Shown piece after piece: positions 35,561-47,568 of a stretch of 64,000 bases of DNA (the stretch's first letter is position 1; each line of letters starts with the position of its first letter). The stretch comes from Daphnia carinata (taxonomy: Eukaryota; Arthropoda; Branchiopoda; Diplostraca; Daphniidae). The notes below the pieces were generated by a model that had not been told where the DNA came from, made no database searches, and saw only the letters and a program-made list of their open reading frames with translations. The stretch spans positions 7,998,001-8,062,000 of the forward strand of contig NC_081335.1 of assembly GCF_022539665.2 (NCBI RefSeq), written 5' to 3'. The position numbers and the translations under genes were made by a program.

Positions 35561-36162
35561 CTTTAGCCTTTTTTAATTTTTTTTTTTTTTTCGACTTCGC
35601 AAAGAGCGACAGCAACAATCCTAAAGTCCGATCGCCATGATGGTCGAGCGATGACTGCGTCTGAAAGGCCGTGAGAGGCGTATGGAATGTCTGATTCTAT
35701 TGGTGCACAAGGAACAACTCCTACGTCATCAATGGCCGCCCAACCTCTTACACCCAGCTCATTCCGCCTCGGGCCACCCGACGTTCCTTTTTAATGCATG
35801 TCGCAATTCCTCGTCTGTTCTTTCATCATACTTCCATAGTTTGAATTGAATCCTCCCCATTTTTGCTTTTAACGATGTTCATTTTCTCGGTGCTATGGTA
35901 GACATTTTCTCCTAGTTGGAGAAAGCTCAACGAATTCTTTCAATTTCGAGTAACAACTAGAATTGGTATTGAACAGTCTTGATCGAAATAAGCAGGGCGG
36001 TCTGCGCACGCGCAGTCAGCCATCACGTGACGGCTGTTGAATGACGTCGCTGGCCCGATAAAGGCGGGCCAAGTCCAAAGTCTGCCTTTGTAAGGCAAGG
36101 CGAAAGACACAACAGTTCGACTTGACCGTCGAGATATTATTTTCTGCTTCTTTTTTTTCTTT

Positions 36163-36183
36163 CTCTCTCTCTCTCTCTCTTTC
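36163..36183. repeat. (CT)n microsatellite
   Basis: About ten CT dinucleotides ending in TTCAG, in the intergenic region upstream of the ZP gene. Confidence 0.85.
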
Positions 36184-37608
36184 AGAATACTTCCAGTTCT
36201 TTCCACTGTATTCGATGCTGAAGAGTTTTGTGTGAGACTAGTCTAATAATGTAGCTGTTGCCTCATCACTCTTCCAGTCCATCTCAAGGCAACGACATCA
36301 CCCTGCAATGCGCGTTGCCAAGTCGCCTGCTAAAACACTTCGTCTTTCATTTATTTAACACGGAAGTTGGTCGGAATTGCTTATAGTTGGCGATGACGGC
36401 AGAGTGTTTTTCTTTTTCATGCAAGGACGCGGTGCAAGGCTGAGGTTGCTCAATTCCGCTGATTATTGATTAGGTATAGCTGTTGGTTCGTGTTTACAAG
36501 GATAAATGATTATCTCGATTCAAAGTGCATATAAGGATGTAAAGTTTATTTCGATATCTACCAGCATCGCAATAAAACTGTTGGGTGTTTCGACACATAC
36601 AAAACAACAAATCTATTTCTGCTTGCACTCGTACGTAAGAAACGTTGTATAAACGACGCCTGCTCAGACAGGTGTCGGCAACACCGGGGTGCTGACGTAA
36701 AAATTAAAATGACGCAAGTCCATTTCGATATCGCGTTGCAATTGCTCCCACGTTCAAAAAGTGGGGTTGCCTATGACAACCGTCAATTGGATATCATGTT
36801 TGTATATTGAAAAAATAATCTTTTCAATATTTGATGGCCAATTTTTTGTTAAGTTAACCGAAATCTTTGCTACTCGAACCCGCGATTTAAAAGAAAATCA
36901 AAGATGAGTAGGAAATCTTTCTCGAAGGTGTGGTTGATTTCACGAATGTTTTGGAATACAACTGTTGATCATTTCCTTATATGGCGTCACATGAAAGAAC
37001 GCGTACATATACATTTTGAAAGCAAATTTTTTTTTTAAACATTTACCTATTTGGAATGGAAAGCGATAAGCATTTCTTCTGTACGAAAAGAACATCTTTC
37101 CTAACCAAAAGGAAAACGGAAAATAAGAATAACAAGACGACTAAACTTTAAAGAATCCCCTCTGTCTCCATAGAAATGGAGAATGGAAAGGTAGACGGAT
37201 GATAACACGACGAAAAAGAAAAAAAAAAGAGGGAGAACGATTGGCCTGAGGACATTTGTTTACCTATTTGAGTAGAGCGTGTTGGCTGCCGGCCCGTGCA
37301 ACACCTTAGATATAAACGACCGGGGGTTGTGCTGGCTGAGGGACGTGAAAAAAGAACAAGAGGGAAATGAAAGAAGAAGAAGAAGAAGAAGAAAACCACC
37401 TGAGCAGGTTTTTTCCTTCTTCTTCTTCGTCTTGCCTTTCGGTACGACAAAACACGGCAGGGGAAATATTTGTATTCAGTCAGTGACGGAGCCAACTTTC
37501 CAACAGTCACAAGCTCCACACGCGTTCTCTCTTTTTCACCCAGTTTACAAAGAGAAAATAACAACAATCATCTGAAGATATAACGAACCATCGTTTTGTA
37601 AAATCAAG

Positions 37609-39816
37609 ATGGTTATTCCGTGGATGGCATTCGTCATCTCCTCTGCTCTTCTGTGTCTCACTTCCGCATCAAAAGTGTCAGGTATGTTTTGCATTTGTTT
37701 TTCCAGTGGGCGCTGCGTTTTCGTAAACAGAAAAGGTGAAAGGTGCTGTTCAAGCAGACGACATCGTATTGCGTAAATTCGAGTTTGGCCATCACATCGA
37801 CAAAATCCACTTTGATTTAAATGGCAAAACGACATTTTCAATGTAACACACATGTATGTTTCAATCATTAACCCGATCATTCGCCTCGCTCGTGAGAATC
37901 GGCTGCTCTTATCCCGCAGAGATAAAAAAAAATAAAAAATTCATTGACGTGGGAATTATTTTCTTGTAATGGAATAAAAAGTGAATGTTATTCCCTAAAA
38001 AACCGCATCTTAGCTCAACCAAGGCCATAATCACTGAGACTTGGAATATTCCCTCGGCTAGAGATTGTTAACTTTTGTTTGTTATTTTTTTTCCCTCGCA
38101 TACAATAGGCGTACAACACAAAGTCAAATGCGACACGGCTGAAATGGCAGTAGAAATGATTCTACCTGATACTGTCACTGATGTTTATCTGGAAGGAATG
38201 AAAGAATACGGCAAAGACATTGGTAATCTATTGGCCTTTTCTTTTTCCTGTTCGTTACGGCGGATGGTTTGCAACAGCAATTCGTCAAATTCCGCGTATT
38301 TCTTTATCATATCGTTATACAGGTTGCCAACCGATGATGGAGGGTAACACGGCCTCTTTCCGCCTGTCCATCGCCCAGTTCTACCGTTGCGGAATGACCA
38401 AAGTCGTCGACCATACGAACGTTAGTTTTTTTTTCTTTCTTCTTCATTTTTTTTTTTTTTTCTTCAATTCGAAATTTTCCACGGCGGGCAAGTATACGGT
38501 ATTCACATACCGGATGTTCATTTAGCCAAGTATTTTCTACAGGAAAAAAAATCAAAGTAAAAAAAAAATCTTGTAAAAAAAAATCAAGGGCCATCGAGTT
38601 TACTATCATCGGATTGTGGTCGAAAGTGAATCGCAAGAAAAGGAATCTATACTCGTTAAATGCGGGTGGATGCCACATCATCCGGAACGCCATCGCGCCA
38701 AACGTCAGGGGGACCAACTGTCACCGGATTTCCAGGAAGATGAGTATGAAGAAATTTTTTTAAGGCACAGTCATTGAGTCAAGATGTTAAAAAAGATTTG
38801 AAAAAATTATCCTATGAATCAAGGGAGTATGACATCACTGTAATTGAAGGACGAGCACCAGAGCCTATTTTGGGCATAGCCGTGCGCCAAAATGGCCAAT
38901 TAGTCGGTTCGGATTTGAATGTTCAACCGGGAACCCTCCTGCAAATGGAAGTTTATCTGGATCCTAACAGCACTTCTACTTACGGCCTTAGAGTTTCTTA
39001 CATGGACGTAACGGACCGACGAACCAAAGAGGAAACCATTATTCTCAACGGGTAAGTGAATTTAACTTTAAAATCATTTTTCAAATCACAATAAAATTCT
39101 TTATTCACTTAGATGCTCAGTAGATCCGTATCTCTTTGAGAATTTCAATACCGTCGATGGAGATACATTGACGGCTAGATTTAGAGCTTTCAAGTTCCCC
39201 GAGACCAACTTTGTCCTTTTCCGGGGTACCATTGATGTTTGTCTCGACCGTTGTTCGGGGGTTAGTAAACATTAAGATTTTTGAGTGTATATATTGCCCA
39301 TTACGATTGTCTAACCATGCGTTTCTATTACACAGGTTGAGTGCAGTAACGACCAATTGGCTTTCGGTCGTAAAAGGCGAGCGGCATCACAAACAACAGG
39401 GGCAGCCAAGTTGGACCGGACCGACCGAGTTTTCGAAGTTTCAATGACCACCTTGGTCAAATTCGATGCTGAAACAGCCCTTCAGAAAGGTATTGAAATA
39501 TTTATAAAAGTCATCCTACGTTTCAATAATGTTAAACGTAATTCCATTAGACGTGTTAGAATCAAGCCAGGCCAAAGGAGTAGACACGGTCGAACAACCC
39601 ATTCAAGCACAACAATCGCAGTCACTGCTCAACGAATCTGAGCCGTCATCGAAAGCGTCGTCTGCTCCTCAGCAACCATCTGGTCACGTCGAACCACAAC
39701 CAGAGCCTATTGCCGAATCTAAAGTATCACCATCGTTGGCTGCCAAGACTGATTCAACATTTTCGCTGGTCCTTTGCTTTATTGCTTTTGTGGCTTGCTT
39801 GTACAACAAGTACTAA
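37609..39816 (+). CDS. Zona pellucida (ZP) domain transmembrane protein
   Basis: Extracellular matrix-forming membrane protein of the arthropod ZP/cuticulin type, typically apical in cuticle-secreting epithelia. Eight exons: 37609-37681, 38109-38222, 38323-38420, 38589-38743, 38824-39051, 39113-39260, 39336-39489 and 39551-39816. They give 411 residues and phases agree throughout. Signal peptide MVIPWMAFVISSALLCLTSA. The ZP-N module starts KVKCDTAEMAVEMILPD and includes YRCGMTKVVDHTN then GHRVYYHRIVVESE. The ZP-C module includes APEPILGIAVRQNGQLVGSD, YGLRVSYMDVTD, NGCSVDPYLFENFNTVDGD, FRAFKFPETNFVLFRGTIDV and CLDRCSGVECSN. A furin site GRKRRA follows the ZP domain, then a Gln/Ser/Pro-rich stalk and a C-terminal membrane helix (FSLVLCFIAFVACLYNKY). 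The 80-nt intron 38744-38823 is inferred because read-through meets a stop and because joining restores DFQEDEEYDITVIEG, which fits the family. The first intron is 427 nt. Confidence 0.93.
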
Positions 39817-41032
39817 TCAAACTATTAGAATTTTATAGGGGACTAAACATCGATTAACTCACCTAACCCAAAATTTTTTAAATGTACTCTCCAAAGTGAT
39901 GCAGTTGCGTTTCACCAGCTATTGTTGCTACCTTTGTACTATTGAATCGATTAAAAGCACCCGCCCGAAAGGCGTTTGCAAAAATAAAATCTAAATTGGT
40001 GGTCTCGCTTATGTTTGGGGTAGAGCACACTTGACGTCATCGACCCCGCTCCACTTTCTCGCAAACATCTCTGTGCCTCTTTTCTCTTCCATTTTTTTTC
40101 TAAACAGCGTACACATACCATTGATAGTTGCATTTTTTTTGGGGTGGGCTTCGGGTTCATTCTCTCTTTTAAAACGTGTCGTTGGCTTGCGAAAGAACTC
40201 CTAGTTGGGTATTGAGGTCAACAATAGGCTACTTGCTTCTAGGCGGGCCGAGGCCCCTCGACATAAGTTTCCCTCTCGGTCCCGTTTTTAACGTTTGATA
40301 TGACATTATGGTTGTTGAACGAAATAGGCCAATTCTTTCACACGGCCTTTGTGCGCAATACGAAACGTTGGCTATAATGGTTTACAGTTGTCTTTTGTTA
40401 CTAAATTAGGCAATATAATGTTGAAACTGAAAGGGATTCCATGTGTTCTATATTGGGATTGAGGACTCCCCGTTTGAAAAAAAAACAGGAAAAAAAGTGA
40501 TAATTTTCCCCCTGCAGTCTGGTTGTTGTTTCTTTAAACCAGTATAGCTTGTTTGAGATGGGAAATATTTCGGCATTTCCGGTGTTTTGCGTCAATGGCC
40601 GTCTATTCTTGGCACATCATGTAACTTTTGGTTGGTATGGTACAACCCACAGGATGCAAGTGACGCCCTGCAATGAGGCAATATGGTAATCAGAAATGAT
40701 TTGCCCAAAGAGACGAACGAAGACGATACGATTTAAATTACTCAATTTCTACGAAAAATCATTTACATTGAAAGTCGGAAAACCCAAGTTTATATTTCGT
40801 TTAGAAAGGACAATTCATTCACATTTGTCCTTTACACACTTTTAAGGACGCAGGTTGAATGAAAGCAGATCATCATAACTGAACAATTCCATTCATTTCG
40901 CCCTCGCCATTGACCGCTATTGTGGTCAGTAATTACACGAACTTCACTGACAAGTTTCCATTCAAACGCATGAGCCATTTAGAAAGCAAGCTTTAGCGCA
41001 GATACTTGGTTTGCCTGTATCAAGCAAACATA
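39817..41032. other. Intergenic region, no gene seen
   Basis: 3' UTR of the ZP gene, then AT-rich sequence up to the tRNA. AATAAA-like AAAATAAAATC at about 39980 could serve polyadenylation. Confidence 0.55.
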
Positions 41033-41106
41033 GCCTCTGTGGCGCAATTGGCTAGCGCGTTCGGCTGTTAACCGGAAGGCTGGTGGTTCGAGCCCACCCA
41101 GGGGCG
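41033..41106 (+). tRNA. tRNA-Asn (anticodon GTT)
   Basis: 74-nt cloverleaf. Acceptor stem GCCTCTG pairs with CAGGGGC, D-arm GGCGCAATTGGCTAGCGC, anticodon loop CTGTTAA with anticodon GTT, T-arm GGTTCGAGCCC, discriminator G. Internal promoter boxes A (TGGCGCAATTGG) and B (GGTTCGAGCCC) are intact, and a pol III terminator of seven T residues follows at about 41111. No intron. Confidence 0.97.
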
Positions 41107-41110
41107 TAAC

Positions 41111-41117
41111 TTTTTTT
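41111..41117 (+). terminator. RNA polymerase III terminator of tRNA-Asn
   Basis: Run of T residues within five bases of the tRNA 3' end. Confidence 0.85.
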
Positions 41118-41991
41118 CCCTAGAATAAGAAATTTTTCTCTTATGGTTTATAAAATGGGGACTAGTTTAAGACTGAATCACTGGATGACACGTTAAATTC
41201 ATAGGGAACACGTGTAGGTGTATTGAGAGGATATCGTTTTATAATCGAAAAAAGATACAATTTCACAGATCTTGCCATGTAAGGTGTAAGACAATATATC
41301 ATTGGTAAATGGACAATTTTCGCATTGACACAGGCGAATGGGTGAAAACTCGGCACAAATGGATGAGAAGACGAAAAGGAGAGAAATAGAAGAAAAATCT
41401 TTTCGAACTTGAAGATGAGAAGAAAATCGAAGCAAAGTTTAAGGAAATGTGGCAATAAGCAAGGGAGAAAAAGTCGAAAGATATCGATGGAAGAGGAGGA
41501 ATGTCAAGACGGCACATATTCATATTTTTATCAAATGTCATGGCACTTGATCTCTACTTTTTCTAGTATCCACAGTCAGCAACTGCAAGTTCCTGTTTTG
41601 TTTCCGCCTTTAAAATCCCTGTTGCGTCACAAATACAGTCTCTTGCCATGAGGTCTCACTAAATAAATGTCTCATAAATATCTGGATAAATAGAACATGG
41701 AAGGAATGCTTTTGCTCCAATAGTTCACATCACTTTTAAATCAAGAAAAGGGAGAGAAAAAGACTGGTGTAGGGTACGCATTTGGGTAAGTGGGCAAGAG
41801 GGGAAACAGACCGACTAGCTCTCGTTACTTCACCATATTACCTCATTGTTTCATGTAAAAGCAAGACTCATTCTTTCCTCTTGCCTCACACAGTGATTTC
41901 TTAATAGACTGTGAGGTTTTTGGCGTTGTGAACAAATCTTTTTCAACTTTAAAAAATTAAATAAACTTTTCGAAAAAAACAAAATCGAAGA
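41118..41991. other. Intergenic region, no gene seen
   Basis: Between tRNA-Asn and the 3' end of the ORP gene. Open frames on both strands at 41162-41651 are mutual shadows without recognisable content. Confidence 0.5.
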
Positions 41992-44900
41992 TCATTTCTT
42001 CCAATACAACCAGAGAACTACCTGGCACAGGGCCAGCACTAGAACGACCAGGTAAAGGTCACGAGATGTCGATCCACGCGCCATCCTCTTTGGACCCATC
42101 ATCTGATGTTGTTGCAACACCATTGACTGAATGCTGTTCTGAATCCGGTTCAATTTGTCCTGCGTTTCCCGATGCGATTCTTCCAGGTACTGCAGTACAT
42201 GATTCCAGCTATTTGCACAACAAAATCTTTTGTAAATGATGTTTATTTTTTTTTGCAAAACAAAATTTACCTGGTAGGGCCACTCCTCAACTGGCGCTTA
42301 TCACCCATCAATCGACTGTCGTCTTCAGAGCTATGTATCTGATCACCTTCGGCTGAGGAACTGATGCTTCCGTCAACATTCCTTCGTCGTATGGCACTTG
42401 TTCCATTGGCATTAGACTCATTCAATGGCTTCCGAAATTCAGCACCGTTTGGCGATAAGACCAACTGTTGCCTAATTGATTCGGATTGCCTTTCGACACT
42501 GACTATGCTGGCCTCACGAATCATTGGCGTTCGATGCCGAGTTTTAGTGGCAATAACAAAGTTACTTTCGTACTGGACAACGTCATTGCGCTGATCCCAA
42601 GGGCGGACATCGGCATGTCGGTAATGCCATGAATCAGTCACGGGATCCAATTCAAAGCAGCGAGGGATCCACGTTTCATTTTGAGATATTCGCAATTTGG
42701 TGGCCTTTCTTTGCTCCTCTTCCAAAATTGTTTTCTCGCTTGTAGCCAATTCCTAATCAATGGAAAGCGGAAATGTACAATCCGTTTTATTATACGAGAT
42801 GAATAAAATGCTGACCTGATTTTCTTGACGAATGGCGGCTGCGACTTTGCTCCACAATTTATCCGATTCATAGTCAAGCTGTTCTTCCGGTGCTACAGTC
42901 CAACGTTTGAGCCTCGTAGCTCTGACTTCTGACGTCGGGTTCCACAGCGTTTGCTTCTCGCCCGTTCGTTTATCTTCGATGGTGATGCAGTCATCCCAAT
43001 AGCCGGAAATGGTGGCCAGCGTTTCTTTGCCCAGTCGAAGTTTGCCCGTTACGTAGTTCATGAAATCGGCGCCGCCAATCATTGGCTGTAATAAAAATCG
43101 GAATGAGGAGTACTAAAAAAAATTTAATGAATTTATGACGTTAGATGGCAGTACCTTGAGTTTGAATTCCAAATCGGCCCGGTAGCCCGTCTTTTCGCAT
43201 TTGAGATAGACTTCGCCGCCCATTTCCATAGTGAGCGTTCCCAACAAGATTCCCTTACAATGAGCGTAAGGCATGGTGATGACGTAGTCCTCACCACGGG
43301 GAAGTAACGTCAGCCGGGCAGATCCATCCAAAAGGGCGGACAACGAATTCCCTACAGATAAACGATGTGTTAAGTGGTCATTAGGTCTACATATATTGGT
43401 AAGGTTGTACCGTAAAACTTGGATTTAGCCAGTATAGTGGCCGAGAGAGTAAAGCCATCTTTACGGTTGGTGACGTACAAAGCCGAGATGGGCGGATGGT
43501 GAGACACCTGTTCGGCTATATAGAACGTGGTCGATCCATTGGGATGCTTCCAACAACATCGAAAAAGCTCTCCCAGAATAGGATTGTAGGGTTTCTTTAG
43601 TCCCTTCGGCTTTTTATAGAAACCAGAGAGATACCATTGAACCACCGTTTTCATTCGCGTGAAAGGATCATCCTCCAAAACCGCCCTACAATGAAAAACA
43701 AAAAATGCACCATAATTAAAAAGAATACTAAATTAAAGGTATGGTGAAAGGAGGGTCAAAGTCTCACCTGGATAAGATGTCCGCGTGATAATAATAATCA
43801 GACAATTTATCGAGAAATGAGCGCGGCTCTAGGATGAACGTAGGCAAGACTACTTTTGACAAATCCATTCCTGGACGCACTTGTTTGACAAGGAACCAAA
43901 TTAAGCTCTTGTTATCATCTGCTAATTCTTCCGTCAGCTCGCCAGTCTTTTAATAGAAATTATATTAGGTTATGATATCATTTTTTAAAAGATAAGGGCA
44001 CATTACCGATCCAAATTCTTCTTCCTGTTGGATGACGTACGTCGTCTCGATAGGCGATTCATCGAGTGATCTCAACTCATCTTCCTCAGATTCCGAATCT
44101 GAATGATGCGAATCGTGGCGTGTACGAGGAAGACGTGGCCCCATCGTGGCGAAATCGGCAACATCCACCACAGAACCGGACCGACGCTCAGCTTCCATCA
44201 TATCATTTTCATCCGTATGACTAGTATCGTCGAAATCTAAAGAGGAACAAAAAAGCCAAGAGCGGCAAGGACTCAAAAAAGCTGTAATTAAAAGCATCTA
44301 CACTAAGAAAAAACCGCAAATGCCTTGGCCCATTACCACAATCTTGTGGTTCTAACAATTTCCTCAACGAATCGTGCGGAAACCGAGCAAAATAACGAAT
44401 TTTTCGCAATTGCGGTGAATTGTTTAAACTCGAGCAGGTGGATTGGGCACTCATAGGAGTTGATTCATTAGAGGAGAAAGAAGGTGAAATTATGGAAACC
44501 AATGGAACTCTTAGGGATTCAAGTGCTGGATCTAGCGCTATTGTTTACGGTGGCAGGATTGAATTGTTTAAATGACAAACATCATTCACTTCCACCACCA
44601 ATTGCGCAATGCAAGTTCAACGTTCAAAATATCGTTTTGATCGTACCTTGATCTTTAAAATGTTTTTCGAAATCCGAATCGTTCCAGTGAATTTCGCCGC
44701 TTTGAGAGGCTGGCGCACCACAACTTGGCTGTCCAGACGTAAGGTCCGAGACAAGTCCTTCGGCCACATTGGTGCTTCGAGTGCTCATGGACCGGATCAG
44801 CAGCGACGAGCACTTCAAGGCTAATTCAAGAGCATCCATCCAACACTTGCCTGCCCCTTGCGACGACACTCGAAAAATCAAATGAGAAGTGGGGAGCGGT

Positions 44901-45709
44901 TGAATTGGCGCGGCTGTATAAAAGTAAAATGTTTTTAGTTTAAAATTTTTGGGCTATTCTTTAATGTTTGCTAATTATTGCTTACGAATTGTTTCCCCGA
45001 GGGGCCCTTTAGGCGCCCATATCGATTGGTCCAGAGGGTGATAGAGTTTGAAACAGAAACCGTCTTTTTTCGAGGGACGTTCTATCAATTTGCACATGCT
45101 CAACAGAATCGTCCCCACCCAATCCTGCATGAAATTTATAATTAATAATTTATGGTTAAAAACATGACGTAGGATGGCTAAAATAATTCACCTTTGCCTT
45201 GTCACTTTTGTAAAGCAAAATGACACCTGGTTTCAGTATGCACCACAGCTTTGTCCAGCTCTTCAGCATTCCCCTCACTAAAACAAGATTGTGTTTTAAA
45301 AACCTGGTGTGTATAATGTTTTACCACGTAAGTGAAATAAGGAATTACCTTTGAGCCAGTCTGCTAAGACAACAACAGCTGGGTCTTTGAAGGAACACAG
45401 CAGCTCGTTGGCAGCTTTTTTCTTTTCGAACCTGTAGTTTTTCCTCTGCAGCTTGTAGGACTCTTTCCTTGCCACCATATATCCAGATGCTGGAGCTGTT
45501 CCAGGACTGCTAGAAGGCGCTGGATCTCCATTTCCCGGTCCCTGCCAGTCAAGTTGTTGAGTCTCATTGCAAAGAACTGGATCTATAACAGACTGCGGCA
45601 CCTGGGCACTCTCTGTAGACGAAGCATTTTTGAACTTGTTTGGTGTGGATGTGTAGGGATTTGGTGAAGAAGGCTGTGAAGGAATAGGTTCTACAGAAGA
45701 ACGATCCAT
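41992..45709 (-). CDS. OSBPL8: Oxysterol-binding protein-related protein of the ORP5/ORP8 type
   Basis: Tail-anchored ER lipid-transfer protein that exchanges phosphatidylserine for PI4P at ER-plasma membrane contacts. Roughly 900-1000 residues. The ATG at 45709 begins a Ser/Pro-rich N-terminus (exon about 45351-45709). PH-domain exons follow at about 45190-45280 (MLKSWTKLWCILKPGVILLY), 44990-45125 and 44646-44915. A linker comes next, at 44007-44240 and probably 44335-44531. The ORD spans about 43769-43948, 43410-43685, 43155-43352, 42816-43084 and 42267-42749, and contains the family fingerprint EQVSHHPPISAL, preceded by KKPYNPILGELFRCCW. The last exon (41992-42212) has a coiled coil and a single C-terminal membrane helix, DLYLVVLVLALCQVVLWLYW, the hallmark of ORP5/8. 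TGA at 41992-41994. Vertebrate OSBPL5 and OSBPL8 are co-orthologues, so the symbol is approximate. Confidence 0.93.
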
Positions 45710-47568
45710 TTCCTGAGTACAGCCACAGATTACCTACCCTAAAGTGAAGTGGTTGAATTTTGTGCAATATGGGAGGTTACCTATTTCAATTGTCCTCAGA
45801 CTTGTTATAAACAAATACTCAAATAAAATGGAAAACAAAAACACTGGACTGCTTAAACTTCAACATCTCGCAAAGTTTCATTCGAAAAACAAACAAAATC
45901 CAGTGATTATGGATCGAACGGATTACCTGCTAGCATTAGCCAGAGAGAGTGTGTAAATGTCAATAACAAACGTACGTCGTGACGACGACGACGAGTAACT
46001 ACGTTGAAGAAAACACCGGGCTAAAATAGCAAGTTAGGACATGCACAGTTTCACTCGCTCCATTCGAAATGAAGAAAACAAACGATGCTAGCATCACTAA
46101 TAGAAAAAAATTGTCGTGATAGTCAGTCACGAGATGCTGACGACGGCCAGGCAAGGCAAAATTCAATAAACAGACAGCACGGCACACAGTGCAGCATTAA
46201 CGAGAGGAGCATACAGTTCGGAGCAGCGACTATGGCAACCGGACAACATGGGGGAGGATCAGAACTAGCAACCATCCGTTGCCTTTCTGACATAAAGCGT
46301 AACGCACAGCGCGTTTGTCAAGCCTCAAGACCGAGAAAAGATAACGCCTTCCCTGAACAAGTGTGCATGAGAAAACAACCGCCCGCTGAACCGCTTCTTG
46401 CCGTCGCTTGTTTTTTACTAGTGCTCTTTTTTGGATAAGGGAATAGAGCTGATGTTGCTTGCTACGAGTACGATCGTTAACGATGACTTGAGCAAGAGCT
46501 CGTTAACGAACAGTAGGGCCACATCCTCTTTTTATTGATCCAACCATCATTATTTTGGCTGACTCTAGGTTTCATTAAAGATCATAGACTGTTGACGTCT
46601 CATAAGGTTAAAAGTATCTTTCTTTTTGTTTTTGTTACCCATTCCCATTGTGCAAATGTCTCTAACTGGGTAACTGTAATACGCACTCCATGCTTTTATC
46701 GAAACATGAGATAGACTATCAGTTGTGTTCATTACGTCCATATGATCAGATTGCAAAAATAAATTGCTGCATTAACAAAACAAACAATTTGTGCATCGAC
46801 TCGTGCACTCACGTTCTGCATCAAAGAAAGCCTAACAATAAAGACCTGGATGCTGAACGATCTTAAGCAATGAATCGATCAAGGCAATCGTGTGCTCTTT
46901 CATGCGAGATGCGACTGCAAGCTATTTCCTCACAAGATTGGAATGCAATTATTCACGACAATCTGATGTACGCAAGGCATTCGCCAACCAAGGCGCACTG
47001 CGCTATATAGCTGCTGCAAACGGACGGCCAGCCTTTTTTGTAAGAGACCAATTTCAACGATCGAAACTTCTTGCCTGGAACGGAAATCAATATCTTTGCC
47101 GCAACCCTGCAACTCGTCTATCGTATTCGACGTCCTGCACCAGTACTATTCCAGGTATGACCTCAGGCAACAGTTGACAGTTGCAGCATAACAATAAGTA
47201 CGTTTCGTGCATGACTGTTCCTTACAAAAAGCACTCACCGTTCTATTAGTTCAATTTAATACTTTGTTTTCCCCATCCAATAGCTGACACAACAACCGCG
47301 TCCGAACTTTTTTTTCCAGGTAATGCTAACATGAAACTTTCTTGCTACGCTAGCACGTGAAACAACGTTCCTTGTGGGCAGCCAGAACTTTAAGGTACTG
47401 AGAAAAAGAGAGCAAAGGCACAGTCCTGTTTTTTTGCGGTGCTATTTTATCGCCTAGCTTGAAACTACTTGAGAACGTGCAGAAGACGCATATGGAAATG
47501 ATCGTTTATTCAAAAACGGATGTTTACAGTAAGAATCTGGTAGAAAAGAAGAAAAGCAAAGGGTAAAT
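45710..47568. other. Intergenic region, no gene supported
   Basis: 1.9 kb between the ORP start and the Nup58 3' end. Plus-strand frames at 46085-46438 (117 codons) and 46890-47177 (95 codons) are open but match nothing I know, lack clear splice partners and have mixed composition. A real small gene cannot be excluded. Confidence 0.45.

Larger units (their letters stand above)
33884..37608. other. 3.7-kb divergent intergenic region (Tribbles and ZP gene promoters)
   Basis: Contains the untranslated 5' exon of Tribbles (acceptor TTTTCAG at about 34033), a possible ion-channel exon remnant (35290-35570, listed separately), a (CT)n microsatellite at about 36163-36183 and an (AAG)n/(TTC)n stretch at 37370-37432. 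Otherwise I see no gene. Short open frames around 34079-35235 overlap on both strands and are not convincing. Confidence 0.5.

Noticed and set aside
38738-38778. 39-nt or shorter intron in the ZP gene using the acceptor before TCAAGATG
   Set aside because: Too short, and a better acceptor at 38823 gives an 80-nt intron and a family-consistent protein join.
46085-47177. Two open plus-strand frames of 117 and 95 codons upstream of ORP5/8
   Set aside because: No recognisable domains, no consistent splice structure and ordinary intergenic composition.
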